Assembly (NCBI RefSeq): GCF_047675955.1
Contig: NC_132910.1
Location: 116,419,143-116,483,142, forward strand
Direction: 5' to 3'
Length of the DNA stretch: 64,000 nt
Source: Chlorocebus sabaeus
Taxonomy: Eukaryota > Chordata > Mammalia > Primates > Cercopithecidae
Positions within the stretch are counted from its first letter, which is position 1, and each line of letters begins with the position of its first letter. The notes beneath the pieces are model-generated. The model saw nothing but the letters and a program-made list of their open reading frames with translations. It did not search any database and was not told the origin of the DNA. Below are positions 34,740 to 47,469 of this stretch, one piece after another. The position numbers and the translations under genes are program-made.

Positions 34740-35300
34740 TCAATCTTCTTTCAATCACCCTTTATGCTACCCTAAGTTGCTAAAACTCATCTGAACTTCC
34801 TCCCTATTGGGGATCAGCTTAGGCTTCTTAGTAAAGTAGTCAAACAGCATTTTTCTGCCACCCACCTACACTTCAGTCACTGCAGACTTTACTCATGTTA
34901 CACAAATACAGCACACAGGCTAACACCTGTGTGTTTGTTTATTTTGTTCTTGCTGGTTTCTATTCTTGGAATACCTTTTCCTTCTGGCGTTCTTTCCCCT
35001 ATCATTCTCCCCCACCTTTCTGCTGGATGACATATACCTTCTCCTTCCCAACAGAACACAAATTTACATTTTCTAGGAAACTGTCACTAACTTTGAAAAC
35101 ATTAATTACTAACTCCTTCAGGCTCCTGTGTCTGTATCTCTGTTGGTGAGCTTGGTCATATTGTAGTTTAATTTTGTTCTGTATGAATTTTTCTTCCTTC
35201 CATACTGTGAACTCTCTAAGGGTAGGGCCAATTATGTAAATTTTTGTAGTTGCAAGATCTGGGACTTAGTAAACATACAACAATGCAATACAATTCTGGC
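34740..35300 (+). repeat. L2 LINE 3' end
   Basis: 'ctggtttctattcttggaat', 'ctaggaaactgtcactaact', 'cttccatactgtgaactctc' and 'taagggtagggccaattatg' follow the L2 3' region in forward orientation. A frame at 34895-35149 lies inside it. Confidence 0.6.
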
Positions 35301-36950
35301 ACATAATACTAAGTAATTTTTGAATATTACTGAATTTTATCTGTTGGATATTATCTCCTCCCAGGTCCCTTTTGGCTCTAAAATTCTGTGATTCTCAGTG
35401 GTACTATGGGGATTATAAATATTATTATACAGTTCAGATGGAAGTGGCTTCTCTGAACTCTTCTAAGTGGCGAGTTAAATTGTCTTGTGGCTAGCTAAAT
35501 AGGAAAGCCAAGTCCAGAAACTACATGATTCTGGGTCAGCTTAACATTTATCGGCTTTTCAAAGTCTATGTGGCTTTTGGTTGTTTAAAGGAACTACTGG
35601 TTTGTCCATCTAGGATTCAGTTATGGTTTTTGTGGGGCATCTTTATAGAAACAGCCATGGGAGCATATAAGGAGAGAGAGTAGGCATGTGTTTTGTGAGA
35701 TTTTCCTGCTTGCAGCTTCCCTGCCACATACTAGTGATGATAAAAACTCAGTATAAGCAGGGAAAGCCTAGGAGATTATTTGTCCCCTCTAGCAAAATGA
35801 GTTTCCCCTGAGTGGATATAGTGTCACAATTACACTAATTGAGCTTGGCTAATGTTTATAAACATCTGCTTGATGTTTTATTATTTCATATATTTATTAT
35901 TTTAAAAAGCGTTCTTAACACTAGAATAACTCTGGAGAGCAGCCTGGAAATGAATGTCACCATTTAAGTAAATATCAGCGAAAGATGATCTCGTGTCAGT
36001 TTTGAACGGCCAAGGAAAATAAGATCCAGTCTGATAGTCAAGGTATATACGTTGATTCTCAAACACACAGGCATTTACTCTTTCCTCCATCCATGTTCCC
36101 TCAAAACAATGGCAAACTCATATCTGACATCGAGTGTTTCCCCTTGGGTTTTGCCTAAGCTCCAGCTTATTATTTCTGGCACCTCTCTCATCAGTGCCTA
36201 GCGGTTTTAGCAGCAGGATTTGGCCAATAATGGCTCTGGCCAATGGGTGTAACTGGAATTTAGGCACATATGGAAGGGTTCATCTGTTTATCATAGCAGC
36301 ACCCAGTGGTGGGTCTCTGAGCATTTCCTTTCAAAACTGTTTTCCTGAGAGGTTTGAAGTTTGATCTTCCATTTCCTATTGGCTTAAAATTCATCAACAG
36401 AGACATTTGGCTTTTTAATTAAAATCTCGACTGGTCCAGACTTTCGGAAATACTGTGTAGTGAATATAGTTTTTTTCATTGGTTTCAGGGAAAAAAAGAA
36501 ATAAGATTTACTTAGACTTTGTATTTCTTCTTAGTCTTGTGTGATTCAAGTTATGAATTTCACATTTAGTCATTGTGTCGCTTGGAGGGGATAAGCAGTG
36601 ATCCAAAGGCTCTTGTAAGTTTTCTTAAAAGTTTTTTATATCAAAGCCACTCTGCGCTTTGCTGAATAAGCATTTTCTAACATACTCCTGTTTATAATCT
36701 TGACTACACAACCGTAAATTGACCACAGATCCACTCCTCATTGCCTAAGGACCAGGACTTTTAGGAGGCCAACTGTTCTCATTGACCTGAAAAAGATTCA
36801 TATCAATATTTCCCATTAGATACTATAGGAATTTGGCAGAGACACCCCACTGCATGATAGTGTAAGAGTCCTGATGTGTTCATCTCCACCAAAATTCACC
36901 ACTGTGGCTTTAGTTCCACAAAAAGAACGTAAGATCCTTTAAAAAAAAAT
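35301..36950. other. Single-copy interval
   Basis: About 1.65 kb with no assigned element. A reverse frame at 35902-36090 and a forward one at 36134-36364 show no family features. Confidence 0.35.
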
Positions 36951-36961
36951 AAAAGCAGCCT

Positions 36962-38802
36962 CACCACTCCCATTCAACATAGTGTTGGAAGTTCTGGCGA
37001 GGGCAATCAGGCAAGAGAAAGAAATAAAGGGTATTCAGTTAGGAAAAGAAGAAGTCAAATTGTCCCTGTTTGCAGATGACATGATTGTATATTTAGAAAA
37101 CCCCATCGTCTCAGCCCCAAATCTCCTTAAGCTGATAAGCAACTTCAGCAAAGTCTCAGGATACAAAATTAATGTGCAAAAATCACAAGCATTCTTATAC
37201 ACCAGTAACAGACAAACAGAGAGCCAAATCATAAATGAACTCCCATTCACAATAGCTTCAAAGAGAATAAAATACCTAAGAATCCAACTTATAAGGGTTG
37301 TAAAGGACCTCTTCAAGGAGAACTACAAACCACTGCTCAGTGAAATAAAAGAGGACACAAACAAATGGAAGAACATACCATGCTCATGGATAGGAAGAAT
37401 CAATATTGTGAAAATGGTCATACTGCCCAAGGTAATTTATAGATTCAATGCCATCCCCATTAAGCTACCAATGACTTTCTTCACAGAATTGGAAAAAACT
37501 GCTTTAAAGTTCATATGGAACCAAAAAAACCCCACATTGCCAAGACAATCCTAAGCAAAAAGAACAAAGCTGGAGGCATCATGCTACCGGTTGACTTCAA
37601 ACTATACTACAGGGCTACAGTAACCAAAACAGCATGGTATTGGTACCAAAACAGAGATATAGACCAATGGAACAGAACAGAGCCCTAAGAAATAATACCA
37701 CACATCTACAGCCATCTGATCTTTGACAAACCTGACAAAAACAAGAAGTGGGGAAAGGATTCCCTATTTAATAAATAGTGCTGGGAAAATTGGCTAGCCA
37801 TAAGTAGAAAGCTGAAACTGGATCCTTTCCTTACTCCTTATACGAAAATTAATTCAAGATGGATTAGAGACTTAAATGTTAGACCTAAAACCATAAAAAC
37901 CTTAGAAGAAAACCTAGGTAATACCATTCAGGACATAGTCTTGGGCAAGGACTTCATGTCTAAAACACCAAAAGCAATGGTAACAAAAGCCAGAATTGAC
38001 AAATGGGATCTAATTAAACTAAAGAGCTTCTGCACAGCAAAAGAAACTACCATCAGAGTGAACAGGCAATCTATAGAATGGGAGAAAATTTTTGCAATCT
38101 AGTCATCTGACAAAGAACTAATATCCAGAACCTATATAGAACTCAATCAAATTTACAAGAAAAAAACAAACAACCCCATCCAAAAGTGGGCAAAGGATAT
38201 GAACAGACATTTCTCAAAAGGGGACATCCATACAGTCAACAGACACATGAAAAAAGGCTCATCATCACTTGTCATCAGAGAAATGCAAATCAAAACCACA
38301 ATGAGATACCATCTCACACCAGTTAGAATGGCAATCATTAAAAAAATCAGGAAACAACAGGTGCTGGAGAGGATATGGAGAAATAGGAACAATTTTACAC
38401 TGTTGGTGGGACTGTAAACTAGTTCAACCACTGTGGAAAACAGTGTGGCCATTCCTCAAGGATCTAGAACTAGAAATACCATTTGACCCAGCCATCCCAT
38501 TACTGGGGATATACCCAAAGGATTATAAGTCATGCTGCTATAAAGACACATGCAGACATATGTTTATTGTGGCACTATTCACAATAGCATAGACTTGGAA
38601 TCAACCCAAATGTCCATCAGTGACAGACTGGATTAAGAAAATGTGGCACATATACACCATGGAATACTATGCAGCCATTAAAAAGGATGAACTCGTGTTC
38701 TTTGTAGGGACATGGATGCAGCTGGAAACCATCATTCTCAGCAAACTATCACAAAAACAGAAAACCAAATACTGCATATTCTCACTCATAGGTGGGAACT
38801 GA
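36962..38802 (+). pseudogene. LINE-1 ORF2 C-terminal remnant (broken)
   Basis: It encodes the late part of the L1 endonuclease/reverse-transcriptase protein. The conserved reverse-transcriptase motif FADD is visible at residues 30-33 of the frame 36982-37554 (LSLFADDMIVYLENP). A one-base loss near 37525 ('ccaaaaaaaccccac') breaks the frame. A second shift lies near 38340-38350 ('aaaaaaatcaggaaac'). The last segment (38620-38802, starting MTDWIKKMWHIYTMEYYAAI) reaches the normal ORF2 stop. The endonuclease half and the start are absent, and no function is expected. Confidence 0.9.
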
Positions 38803-39024
38803 ACAATGAGATCACTTGGACACAGAAACGGGAACTTCACACACCGGGGCCTATTGTGGGGAGTGGGTGGGGGGGATAGCATTAGGAGATATACCTAATG
38901 TAAATGACGAGTTAATGGGTGCAGCACACCAACATGGCACATGTATACATATGTAACAAACCTGTACATTGTGCACATGTACCCTAGAACTTAAAGTATA
39001 ATTGAAAAAAAAAAAAAAAAAAAA
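36962..39024 (+). mobile_element. 5'-truncated L1PA-type LINE-1
   Basis: The distal half of ORF2, the 3' UTR with its G-rich run (about 38862-38876), 'acttaaagtataatt' and a 24-nt A tail are present. A target duplication of AAAAGCAGCCT lies at 36951-36961 and 39025-39035, so this is a single clean insertion. It is close to primate L1PA consensus but carries frame breaks, so it is not active. Confidence 0.95.
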
Positions 39025-39217
39025 AAAAGCAGCCTATATTCTAAATACCTAGGCCTGCCAAGGAGTTCCTGGGCCTCCTGGAAGACTCTAAAAATCCTCC
39101 TTTTTTAAATCACTGAGATCTTATATTTCCTTATGACCTTTTATAAGAATAGCCTACTTGTGTATCTCACATCATGAAATAAAAAAGTTCCCAAAATAAT
39201 TAAATTTAAAAAAATGA

Positions 39218-40190
39218 GAGCTACCATGTATTGAACACTCACATTCTCACTGCACTTTGAAAAAGTTAAATTTTAAGTTTATTTAATTTAAATGGACAAA
39301 TAATATTGTGTGTTTTCATCACATACAACATGAGTATACATACACTGTGGAGTTGTTAAATCTAGCTAATTAGCAAATGAATTACCTCACATAGTTATCA
39401 TGTTTGTGGTGAGAGTACATAACATCCACTCTAAATTTTTCAAAAATGTACTATATTATCATTAACTATAGTCTCCTTGCTGCAAGGTATAAATTTTGCC
39501 TTGTTGTAAATAAATGTCCCTTGAAATTTATTCCTCCCATCTAACAGTAGTTATGTATCCTTTGACCAACGTCTCCCCATCCTCTCTAAGCCTTAATCAT
39601 TTCAGCCCTTGTTAACTACCATTCAACTCTCTCCTTCCATTTGATCAGCTTTTGTAGATTCCACATATGTGTGAGATCAGGCAGTATTAACCTGTGTGAA
39701 AAACAGTATGGAGTTTCCTCAAAAAACTAAAAATAGAACCACCAAATGTTTCAGCAACCTCACTACTGGGTATATCTGCAAGGAAATTGAAATCAATTTG
39801 TTAAAAGAGATATCTGCATGCCCTTGTTTATTGCAGCAGTATTCGCAATAACCGAGATAAGGACTCAACCTTAAATGTGGTATATACACGCAGTGAAATA
39901 TTATTCAGACATAAAAATGAATGAAATCCTGCTATTTGTGACAGCATAGATGAACCTAGAGAACATTATGTTATGTGAAATGAGGCAAGGACATTTTCTT
40001 TTTATTACTTCATTTCATCCCCACATCAGCCCTACATGATGGGGATATTATCCACTTATCTAGCAGATAAGTAATGTGAAAGAATCAGAAACTTCATAAA
40101 TGATCCGAGGTCACAGAGGCAGGATGCTGAGTGACTAAAATCGGAGTGTTTGACCCCAGGTCCTATTTTGCATCTGCAGCATGCAGCTTC
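39218..40190 (-). repeat. MIR SINE interrupted by an inverted L1M
   Basis: 'atgtattgaacactcacatt' (39226 onward) and, after the L1, 'acttcatttcatccccacat', 'catgatggggatattatcca' and 'ccgaggtcacagaggcagga' form one reverse MIR split at about 39258/40003. Confidence 0.7.
39259..40003 (-). mobile_element. L1M element with 5' inversion
   Basis: 39259-39690 is reverse-strand L1M 3' UTR, ending at the complement of 'tactgcctgatctcacac'. 39692-40003 is forward-strand ORF2 end ('acagtatggagtttcctc' to 'atgttatgtgaaatgagg'). The two breakpoints are almost contiguous in the L1 consensus, as expected from twin priming. Older than the 57-kb example; no clear target duplication remains. Confidence 0.75.
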
Positions 40191-41314
40191 CACACATTTC
40201 ACACATCAAGGACCAATTTTGAGATCCAAATCACTATGTGATTTTTGGCCTGTAACTAAGAAGGACTTTTGAGATTTGAGGGACATTCATATAACTAAAC
40301 TATTTTCATTTCTATTTATTAACAACTTTTTTTCAGTAGAGCCTATCTCTTGCTAGCAACAGATAATATTTATCCTTGCATATATAACTAATTTCAATAG
40401 GCCATTCATTGTATCAAAAGATGCATTTCCAAAAAATGCTTTTTATAATGAATAATCCTTTTTACCTAGCAAATACATTTATGTTGTTGGATCAATTGTC
40501 TAATAACAGTACTAATAACTCAATCCAGAAAAAAGTTTTTTAAAACTTGGACCATTATGATCACAGAAAATTTTAAAACTCTCTAATTTCAATTTTTGTA
40601 CCTACTCTATTACAGAGAAATTTAATTAGATGAACAAAAGTAGGCTTTCAAGCTTAAAATGTTGTATCTGAATAAAATCCTATGATGGATTGTCAAAAGG
40701 AAGTATGAACTCAGAAAGAAAGTGGGATAATGTAAATTTTGAGTCTATGAAAGAAGAGATTGTTTTGCATTTTTAAAGTAGATAATGGTTGGTGGGTATC
40801 AAATATTTTTGGTATTAGTTTCAATTGAATACATTTAAAAGAATGACAGAATAGTACTACGTAAAATGTTCATGTTTATAATACACTGTTCCTTACATCC
40901 TCTACAGCCAGTGGGATGGATGGCAAATTTACAACAAACTCCCCAGGGGGTTAATGCCCTAATTTGTAGCATTTCCTGATTTCCATAATGTGAATACTTT
41001 CACCCCAGCTGATTTCAAGCTACCAATAGTTTAACAAATGAATGACAAAATCTCTGAAAATTTAACAACTGGCTCTCACAATCTCTACAAGCCAGTACCA
41101 GTGCATTACTTATTATATCATGTAATATTGAATGTCAAAATAAAATTATGTGAAGGCTACATTATTTGCAAGTTCCTTCGTTTGAAAGCCCTTGCCAAAA
41201 TTTTATGAGAACTTCTTTGAAATATAGACGAATCTTCAGTCCTATGTGCACCCTAAACCTCTACTTGAAGCATTCACAGTGATCTTGTCTTTTCTTTCTA
41301 TCATGATTTCTCAA
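40191..41314. other. Single-copy AT-rich interval
   Basis: Nothing recognised. A strong pyrimidine tract plus 'cag' at about 40320-40337 is followed by only about 17 open codons and no donor. Confidence 0.35.
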
Positions 41315-41683
41315 ATTAGCTATTCCTAAGAATTCCATATGAAATTTTGGGAAAACATGCGGATGTTAGGGCCCCACCTCACACCTATTAAATAAGAATC
41401 CCAGCCGGGCCCGGTGGCTCACGCCTGTAATTCCAGCACTTTGGAAGGCCAAGGCAGACGGATCACCTGAGGTAGGGAGTTTGAGACGGGCTTGATCAAC
41501 ATGACGAAACCCTGTCTCTACTAAAAATACAAAATTAGCCAGGTGTGGTGGCGTGTTCCTGTAATCCCATCTACTCCGGAGGCTGAGGCAGGAGAATCAC
41601 TTGAACCTGGGAGGCGGAGATTGCCGTGAGCCGAGATCGCGCCATTGTACTCCAGCCTGGGCAACAAGAGCGAAACTCTGTCT

Positions 41684-41722
<39 letters not shown>

Positions 41723-41790
41723 AGCAATAGGACCCATCCATGTTTATTTTAACAAGCATCATAGACTATCCTGAGACAGACAGGCAGCCT
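41315..41790 (+). repeat. MER5A-like hAT element split by an Alu
   Basis: Left piece: 'aacatgcggatgttagggcc', 'ccacctcacacctattaaat', 'aagaatccc'. Right piece: 'tagcaataggacccatccat' and 'ttattttaacaagcatcata'. This is the MER5A order, interrupted by the Alu at 41403-41717. Confidence 0.5.
41403..41717 (+). mobile_element. Alu (AluSx-like) with long A tail
   Basis: Full-length forward Alu ('ccgggcccggtggctcacgc' to 'gcgaaactctgtctc') with a pure A run of about 32 nt. Flanks 'agaatccc' and 'aaaatccc' suggest a short target duplication. Confidence 0.93.
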
Positions 41791-42177
41791 AGCACTTCTG
41801 CTGTCCTGGAAGATACTGCTCTATAAGGCTGAACTGAGAATAGGAATTGAGATAGAAGCCTTTTCTCACTCTTTCAATGTGAAACAACTAGAAAACCTCC
41901 AATGGGATGGTTTTGTGCTTTTTTTTTACTAGAGAGCTGGAAAAAAGTTGTGAGACTGTTTTTTCTGTACTAGATGAATAATTAGTTCCTGAGTTAAGTT
42001 TTGAAGCAACACTTGGTTGTGGACAAAGGAACAAGACAGGCCTTTTTCTGGGATGACTGTGGGGAAAGAATGGTAGTGCCTGAGATCTTGACCTGAAGCC
42101 AAGGAATGTGTCTGTGAAGCATTCCAGCCCCTAAAAATTCTGTTTCTCCACCTTATCCTAGAGCCTGTGCTACGGAC
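41791..42177. other. Single-copy interval
   Basis: Nothing recognised. A reverse frame at 41929-42222 extends into the following LTR. Confidence 0.35.
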
Positions 42178-42529
42178 TAAATGTGTCTCCCAAAATTCGT
42201 GTGTCAGAAACTTAAGCCCCAATGCAACAGTGTTGAGAGATGTCTAGGTCATGAGGATGGCGCTTTCATGAATGAATTAATGCTGTTTATTATTAAAAGG
42301 GCTTACAGGAATGACTTCTCTCTTTTCTGCTCTTACGCCATGTGAGGGCACAGCATTCATCCTCTCTTGCCCTTCTTCCTTCCACCCCTTGAGGACGCAG
42401 GAAGAAGAACCGCACCAGGTGGAAGCACTTTGATCTTGGACTTCCCAGCCTCCAGAACTATGAGAAAATGGATTTCTGTTCTTTTTAAATTACCCAGTCT
42501 CAGGTATTACAGCAAAAACACGCTAAGAA
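42178..42529 (+). repeat. Solo MaLR LTR (MSTA/MLT1A-like)
   Basis: Starts 'tgctacggactaaatgtgtc', then 'aatgcaacagtgttgagaga', 'taggtcatgaggatggcgct', 'tgatcttggacttcccagcc' and 'ttacccagtctcaggtatta'. This is the full MST/MLT1A order. No internal region is attached. The 78-codon frame at 42367-42603 is LTR sequence. Confidence 0.85.
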
Positions 42530-43724
42530 TGCCACTATTTCTGCCTCTTATCAACTTTTTTGACGTTCCCCAACAATCCAAAATCAGCGAAACTAGGTTG
42601 TAAGCATCTAATGAATTGTGTATTTGAAAGTGCTTTATAAAAGTTTAGAGTTCTAGTTTACATATTAAGAGAACAAAGCCCTGTTTTAATCCCAAACTGA
42701 TATAAAAGAACAGCAGCCAATGTCCTCCCATAGAAGTGTATCTCTGAGTTCCAGGCTCAGCATTCTTTGGGACCCACAGTGTGGTCATTCGTTGTTTGGC
42801 AAGAGCAGAGCTGTTCTGTGGGAAAGTTAGCTCTGAAGATGACTAACCATGAGGTCCTTGGGATTCTTTTTCCATGGCTGCACAGAGCTCCACCACTGTA
42901 ACTAGATGTCAAGGTTCAGTCCTGGGCTGTCCTGGGCTTTTCTAGGTCTTAGGACCTCACCTATGGTGTCCACCCATCATATAGGACCTTTGCTGTGTGT
43001 TCTCACTATTGTCTATGTCTGTGGATGATAACGACTCCCTCAAACTTACTATTATTAGAAGAGAAATGTATCAAATTTTGAAGAAGTGCACTGCTTTCTC
43101 CCACTCCCACTCTTTTCAGTTATCCCTGGTCCCTAGAGTAGGCTTTCCAGTAGGCAGTCCCAATAATGAATCCAAATACAGGACCAAAGACGGTCTAAAT
43201 CTTTCCTGAGAGTGTGAGAATTGTTCCTCCACTACTGCTCAGAGTAGCAGATTGCCTCAGGGGACCAGGAGCTGCCAGTTGGATGGGGCTTTCCACTTGA
43301 ATTTCCTTTGTTACTCCCAAGAGGCCTTTGGAATATAAAGTGTGCACTCAAAATCATTATAGGAGGTTATATTCTTGTTCAGGGCATATTAAAGTGTTTG
43401 TGTGAGCAATTACTATTAGACATTTCCTGCTGAGACATTCTCAGGTGCTGGAGAAGTTGACTTATTTGCTATGAGAAAACACATTATTCACTTTAATAAG
43501 TCCATTGTCTTTTGTCAAGCTAAATTTCTCATGAAGTGTTAAAAACATACAGAAAATCACAGATAATATAACTAACATCCACTATGCTACAGATACAATA
43601 AAATGTTGCAGATACAATAAAGCATTTCAGATTTAATTGAAAGGCCTGGATAGCTCTTCTTGGTCCTGTTTACTTCTCACTCTCTCAGAAGGAGCCATTC
43701 CTCTAAAGTTGGTCTGTTTCTTTG
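42530..43724. other. Single-copy interval
   Basis: Nothing firm. 'gctacagatacaataaaatg' at 43587 is followed closely by a near-repeat 'gcagatacaataaag'. Confidence 0.35.
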
Positions 43725-45211
43725 TTAAGCATTAATTTGTATTTTTACTATATGCATGTATTTCCATAAATAATATGAAATGATGCATGTTTTGAAATTT
43801 CATATATGAGGGATCTGCACTTTTAAAATATGTGTCAGTCTGCACTTTTTCCATGATGCTTTTTTTGTTTGTTTGTTTGTTTTTGAGACAGAGTCTCACC
43901 CTGTCACCCAGGCTGGAGTGCGGTGTTGTGATCTTGGCTGACTGCAACCTCCACCTCCTGGGTTCAAGTGATTCTCCTGCCTCAGCCTCCTGAGTAGCTG
44001 GGATTACAGGTGCATGCCACCACATCCAGCTAATTTTTGTATTTTTTTTTTTTTTTTTTTTTTTTAGTAGAGACAGAGTTTCATCATGTTGGCCAGGATG
44101 GTATTGTTCTCTTGACCTCGTGATCTGCCCGCCTTGGCCGGCCTCCCAAAGTGCTGGGATTACATGAGTGAGCCACCGCACCCGGCTCCATGATGCTTTT
44201 AAAAACATTTATATGTACAGTATATGCTTTCATGTAATTCAGTTTTATTTATTTTTCTTTTCACTGTAAGTATGTATATACCTCAATTTCTTTATTTTAG
44301 CTTTTTTCCTAGCTTTTTTACTGTCATAAGAAATTGTAAAATGAGCCTTTTTGGTACATACCTTCTTGTATATGCAGGGTGGAAATTCCTCCTATTTTTT
44401 TTTTTTAACCTAAAAATGAAATTGCTTAGTCAAAGCTCATCATTGTCAGGTCAGCTTTACTTGCATGATCTTACAGTGTGTTGTCTTCCAAAAGCTTAAA
44501 AGTCAACCTTGCATAGTTAGAGTTTTAATCTATCTAAAATTAATTTTCTGTTTTGTGTGAGGTAAGAATCATTATTGACATGCAAAATCGTTTGTCCTAA
44601 CAAAACTGATTGACTAGCTCTTCCTTTTCCCACTGATTTTACTCCATTTCTGTTGTATACTAAATTTCCAAATTTCTGAGTTCCCTATCTTTTCCACTGT
44701 TCATTTGCTTCTGTGCCAATACTATGTGGTGTTAATTACTCTGATTATATAACAAGATTGAATATATTATAGGTAACTTATTCTTCTTTAGCACTCTCTT
44801 AATTATTCTTGGCTCTTTATTCTTCCATGTGAATTTTATCATCATCTTTTGAAATTTTACAGATTTCCTACTAAGATTTTTATTGGAATTTTGGTGAACT
44901 ATAGATCAATTTAAGGAGACTTAATACCTTCAAATAGTGGAATTTCCTATGTGTGTAGGGCTTCTATTATGTATTTCAATGTTATTTTATTATATCTTGC
45001 ACAGTAGTTTGTGGATTTATTCTTATGTACCTCAAAGTTATTGTTTCTTTCTCCATCACCGGAATTTATTTCACTACTCAGAATTCAACGAATCCTTTCA
45101 ATCTGATCCTTGTGTCATTCTTCAGTTTAGAGAAATTTTATTTTATTATTTCTTATTTTTTTTGTCTTGGTTCTCTCTTTGGAAATTTCTTTTAGACAGA
45201 TGTTGAAATTC
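43725..45211 (-). repeat. Old L1 (L1M/HAL1-type) 3' region, split by an Alu
   Basis: Blocks such as 'ggaaattcctcctatttttt', 'ttgcttagtcaaagctcatc', 'gtgccaatactatgtggtgt', 'gaattttggtgaactataga' and 'tcaatttaaggagacttaat' match the reverse complement of old L1 ORF2 and 3' sequence in order. Divergence is high. A second Alu inserted at its right end. Confidence 0.6.
43864..44187 (-). mobile_element. Alu (AluS-like)
   Basis: Reverse Alu with a (TTTG)n tail, a 26-nt T run in the middle linker and a small 'gccttggccggcc' duplication near 44130. A perfect 13-bp target duplication, CCATGATGCTTTT, lies at 43851-43863 and 44188-44200. The reverse frame at 43732-44208 is Alu sequence. Confidence 0.95.
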
Positions 45212-45526
45212 CTTTTTTTTTTTTTTTTTTTTCTTTTTTCTGAGACAGTCTCGCTCTGTGGTCTGGGCTGGAGTGCAGTGGCACGATCAATCTCTGCTCA
45301 CTGCACCCTCCGCCTCCCGGGTTCAAGCAGTTCTCTTGCCTCAGCTTCCCAGATAGCTGGGACTATAGGCACGAGCCACCATGCCTGGCTAATTTTGTAT
45401 TTTGGTTAGAGACAGGGGTTTCACCATGTTGGGTAGGCTGATCTTGAACTCCTGACCTCGAGTGATACCGCCTGCCTCAACCTCACAAAACGCTGAGATT
45501 GCAAGTGTGAGCCACCGCGCCCAGAG
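45212..45526 (-). mobile_element. Alu (AluS/J-like)
   Basis: Reverse Alu with a long T run, from 'ctgagacagtctcgctctgt' to 'gagccaccgcgcccagag'. Target duplication CAGATGTTGAAATTC (45197-45211) against CAGATGTTGAACTTC (45527-45541). Confidence 0.93.
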
Positions 45527-45541
45527 CAGATGTTGAACTTC

Positions 45542-46119
45542 TTATGCTAACACTTCATGTCTCAGTTTTTCAAGCTTTTTGTAATTTTTGTTCTATGTTT
45601 TAGAAGACTTTCTTGACTTCATTTTCCAAATTATGAATCTAATCCTCAGCTATGTCCTTTCTAGAATTTGGTCCATCTTTGGATGTTTTTTATTCCAGTA
45701 ATTATACATTTCATTTCAGAGAACTCCTTCTCCTACTCTGATTGCAAACTTTTCTCCTTTTATGGATTAAATCTTCTCTTCTCTTCCTGAGGGTACTATT
45801 CAGAATATTTTAAAAGTTCTCTTATGTTCTTTATATAATTTATTTTTCTCATAATCAGATATTGTTTATTAATCTTGGTTTTTGTTCCTTCCTGATTAAT
45901 TTTTCTCAAATACCTGTTGTCCCTTTGTATGAAAAGCTGGCCTGATTGGGATAGGTAGTGACTATGGATTTTTCCCATTGTCGGAATATAGGACTGGACT
46001 AAACACTACCTCATCCAATTTCCAAAATACAAAGGTCCATGCAGTACAACATTTCATGCACTTTCTTCCTGGGTCCAGTTGTGTTTTTCCCCATCTTTCT
46101 ATGATTGTTATTGAGATCT
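45542..46119. other. Unassigned T-rich interval
   Basis: Strongly T-rich sequence directly after the L1/Alu. It may be a further decayed piece of the old L1, but I cannot place it with confidence. Confidence 0.3.
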
Positions 46120-46390
46120 AAGTGGCACACCGGCTAAAAACACAGACTTACACAGCTCCCTGGGCATATATCACAGCTACACTGTGCATATATGGTATGT
46201 GGCTATGTGACCTTGGGCAAGTCACCTGACATCTCTGTTTCTCATTAAAACAGGGAAAGTAGCAGAGTCCACACTATAGGGTTATCATGAAGATTAAATA
46301 AATCAGTGCTTGGAAACTGCTTGAAACAGGGCCCAACACATAATAGGTGCTTTATAAGTATTAGTACTGCTTGTAAACTATGTTATTATC
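46120..46390 (+). repeat. MIR SINE
   Basis: 'agtggcacaccggctaaaaa', 'gtggctatgtgaccttgggc', 'aagtcacctgacatctctgt', 'ggttatcatgaagattaaat' and 'caacacataataggtgcttt' give an almost complete forward MIR. Confidence 0.9.
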
Positions 46391-46424
46391 TTCATAATAG
46401 CATAAATTAGAACTCAGCATTCTT

Positions 46425-46715
46425 TTTTTTTTTTTTTAGACAGAGTCTCACTCTTTTGCCAGGCTGGAGTGCAATGGCACAATCTCAGCTCACTACAACC
46501 TCTGCCTCCTGGGTTTAAGTGATTCCCCTGCCTCAGCCTCCCAAGTAGCTGGGACTACAGGCACCCACCACCGCACCCAGCTAATTTTTGTAATTTTGGT
46601 AGAGACAGGGTTTCACCATGTTGGCCAGGCTGGCCTCAATCTCTTGACCTCATAATCCGCCAGCCTTGGCCTCCCAAAGTGTGGGGATTACAGGCGTGAG
46701 CCACTGCGCCAGGCC
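46425..46715 (-). mobile_element. Alu (AluS-like)
   Basis: Full-length reverse Alu, tail at 46425, 5' end 'cactgcgccaggcc'. A perfect 16-bp target duplication, AGAACTCAGCATTCTT, lies at 46409-46424 and 46716-46731. Confidence 0.95.
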
Positions 46716-46731
46716 AGAACTCAGCATTCTT

Positions 46732-47469
46732 AAAAGAAGACTTCCCTAGGAGGATTACCTCCTCTTTCTAGAGAGCAATTTTAAGGTTATTGACCTATTT
46801 GAAAATAGTGCCATTCAGCTCAGTGGGAGAGTGGAAAGTAGCAATGGAGGCAAAACTGTTAGGAACATCTTTAATTCTTTACTTTGAAGTATCACTGAAA
46901 CCTGTGGTAGTTTTCTTCTGTGTGGTATTGTGGTCCCCAGTTTCTCCATTCTTATTCTTTCTCAATCTATCAATTTGCTGTTAATATTTTAGTAATTTTT
47001 CAAATTTTCTGCTATTTTGATTTTAACCTTCCTCATTTCTTAGTGAAATTGTAGATTTATCCTTTATTAAAAAATCTTTATATCATCTCGAGAATTATGC
47101 TGCAGAAAGTGAGATCCAAAATTATGTTTGCTCCATAACCTTGATCCAAATGGCACCTTTTGGCTTTTGCAAAAAGAAAATTGTTAGTGAACTTGGCGAT
47201 AGCAGGTTTAATGGGTTGGTGGAAAGAATGTAAATTTTAGCGGGTCGAAGAGTAAGTAGTAGATGTTGAAGCCACTGTAGCAAGTACAGACAATGGCCTG
47301 GACAATAGGAACATTTCCAAATTCTACTATTATTTGAGATATTTGGCATGATATATGAATATCTATATAATAGATGTAGTGGGAGTATCATATAATATTT
47401 CAGAGGAACTGATCTTGTGGAATGCAGCATGTGTTTCATAACTGTGAAAATGCAGACCTCATACACAGA
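46732..47469. other. Single-copy interval
   Basis: No supported feature. A 120-codon reverse frame (47122-47484) begins inside the adjacent MIR-like segment and has no recognisable domain. Confidence 0.35.

Noticed and set aside
40310..40400. Exon after a strong acceptor 'ctttttttcag'
   Set aside because: Only about 17 open codons follow, with no donor and no nearby polyadenylation context.
43732..44208. 158-codon reverse open frame
   Set aside because: It is mostly translation of the Alu at 43864-44187 and its poly-A linker.
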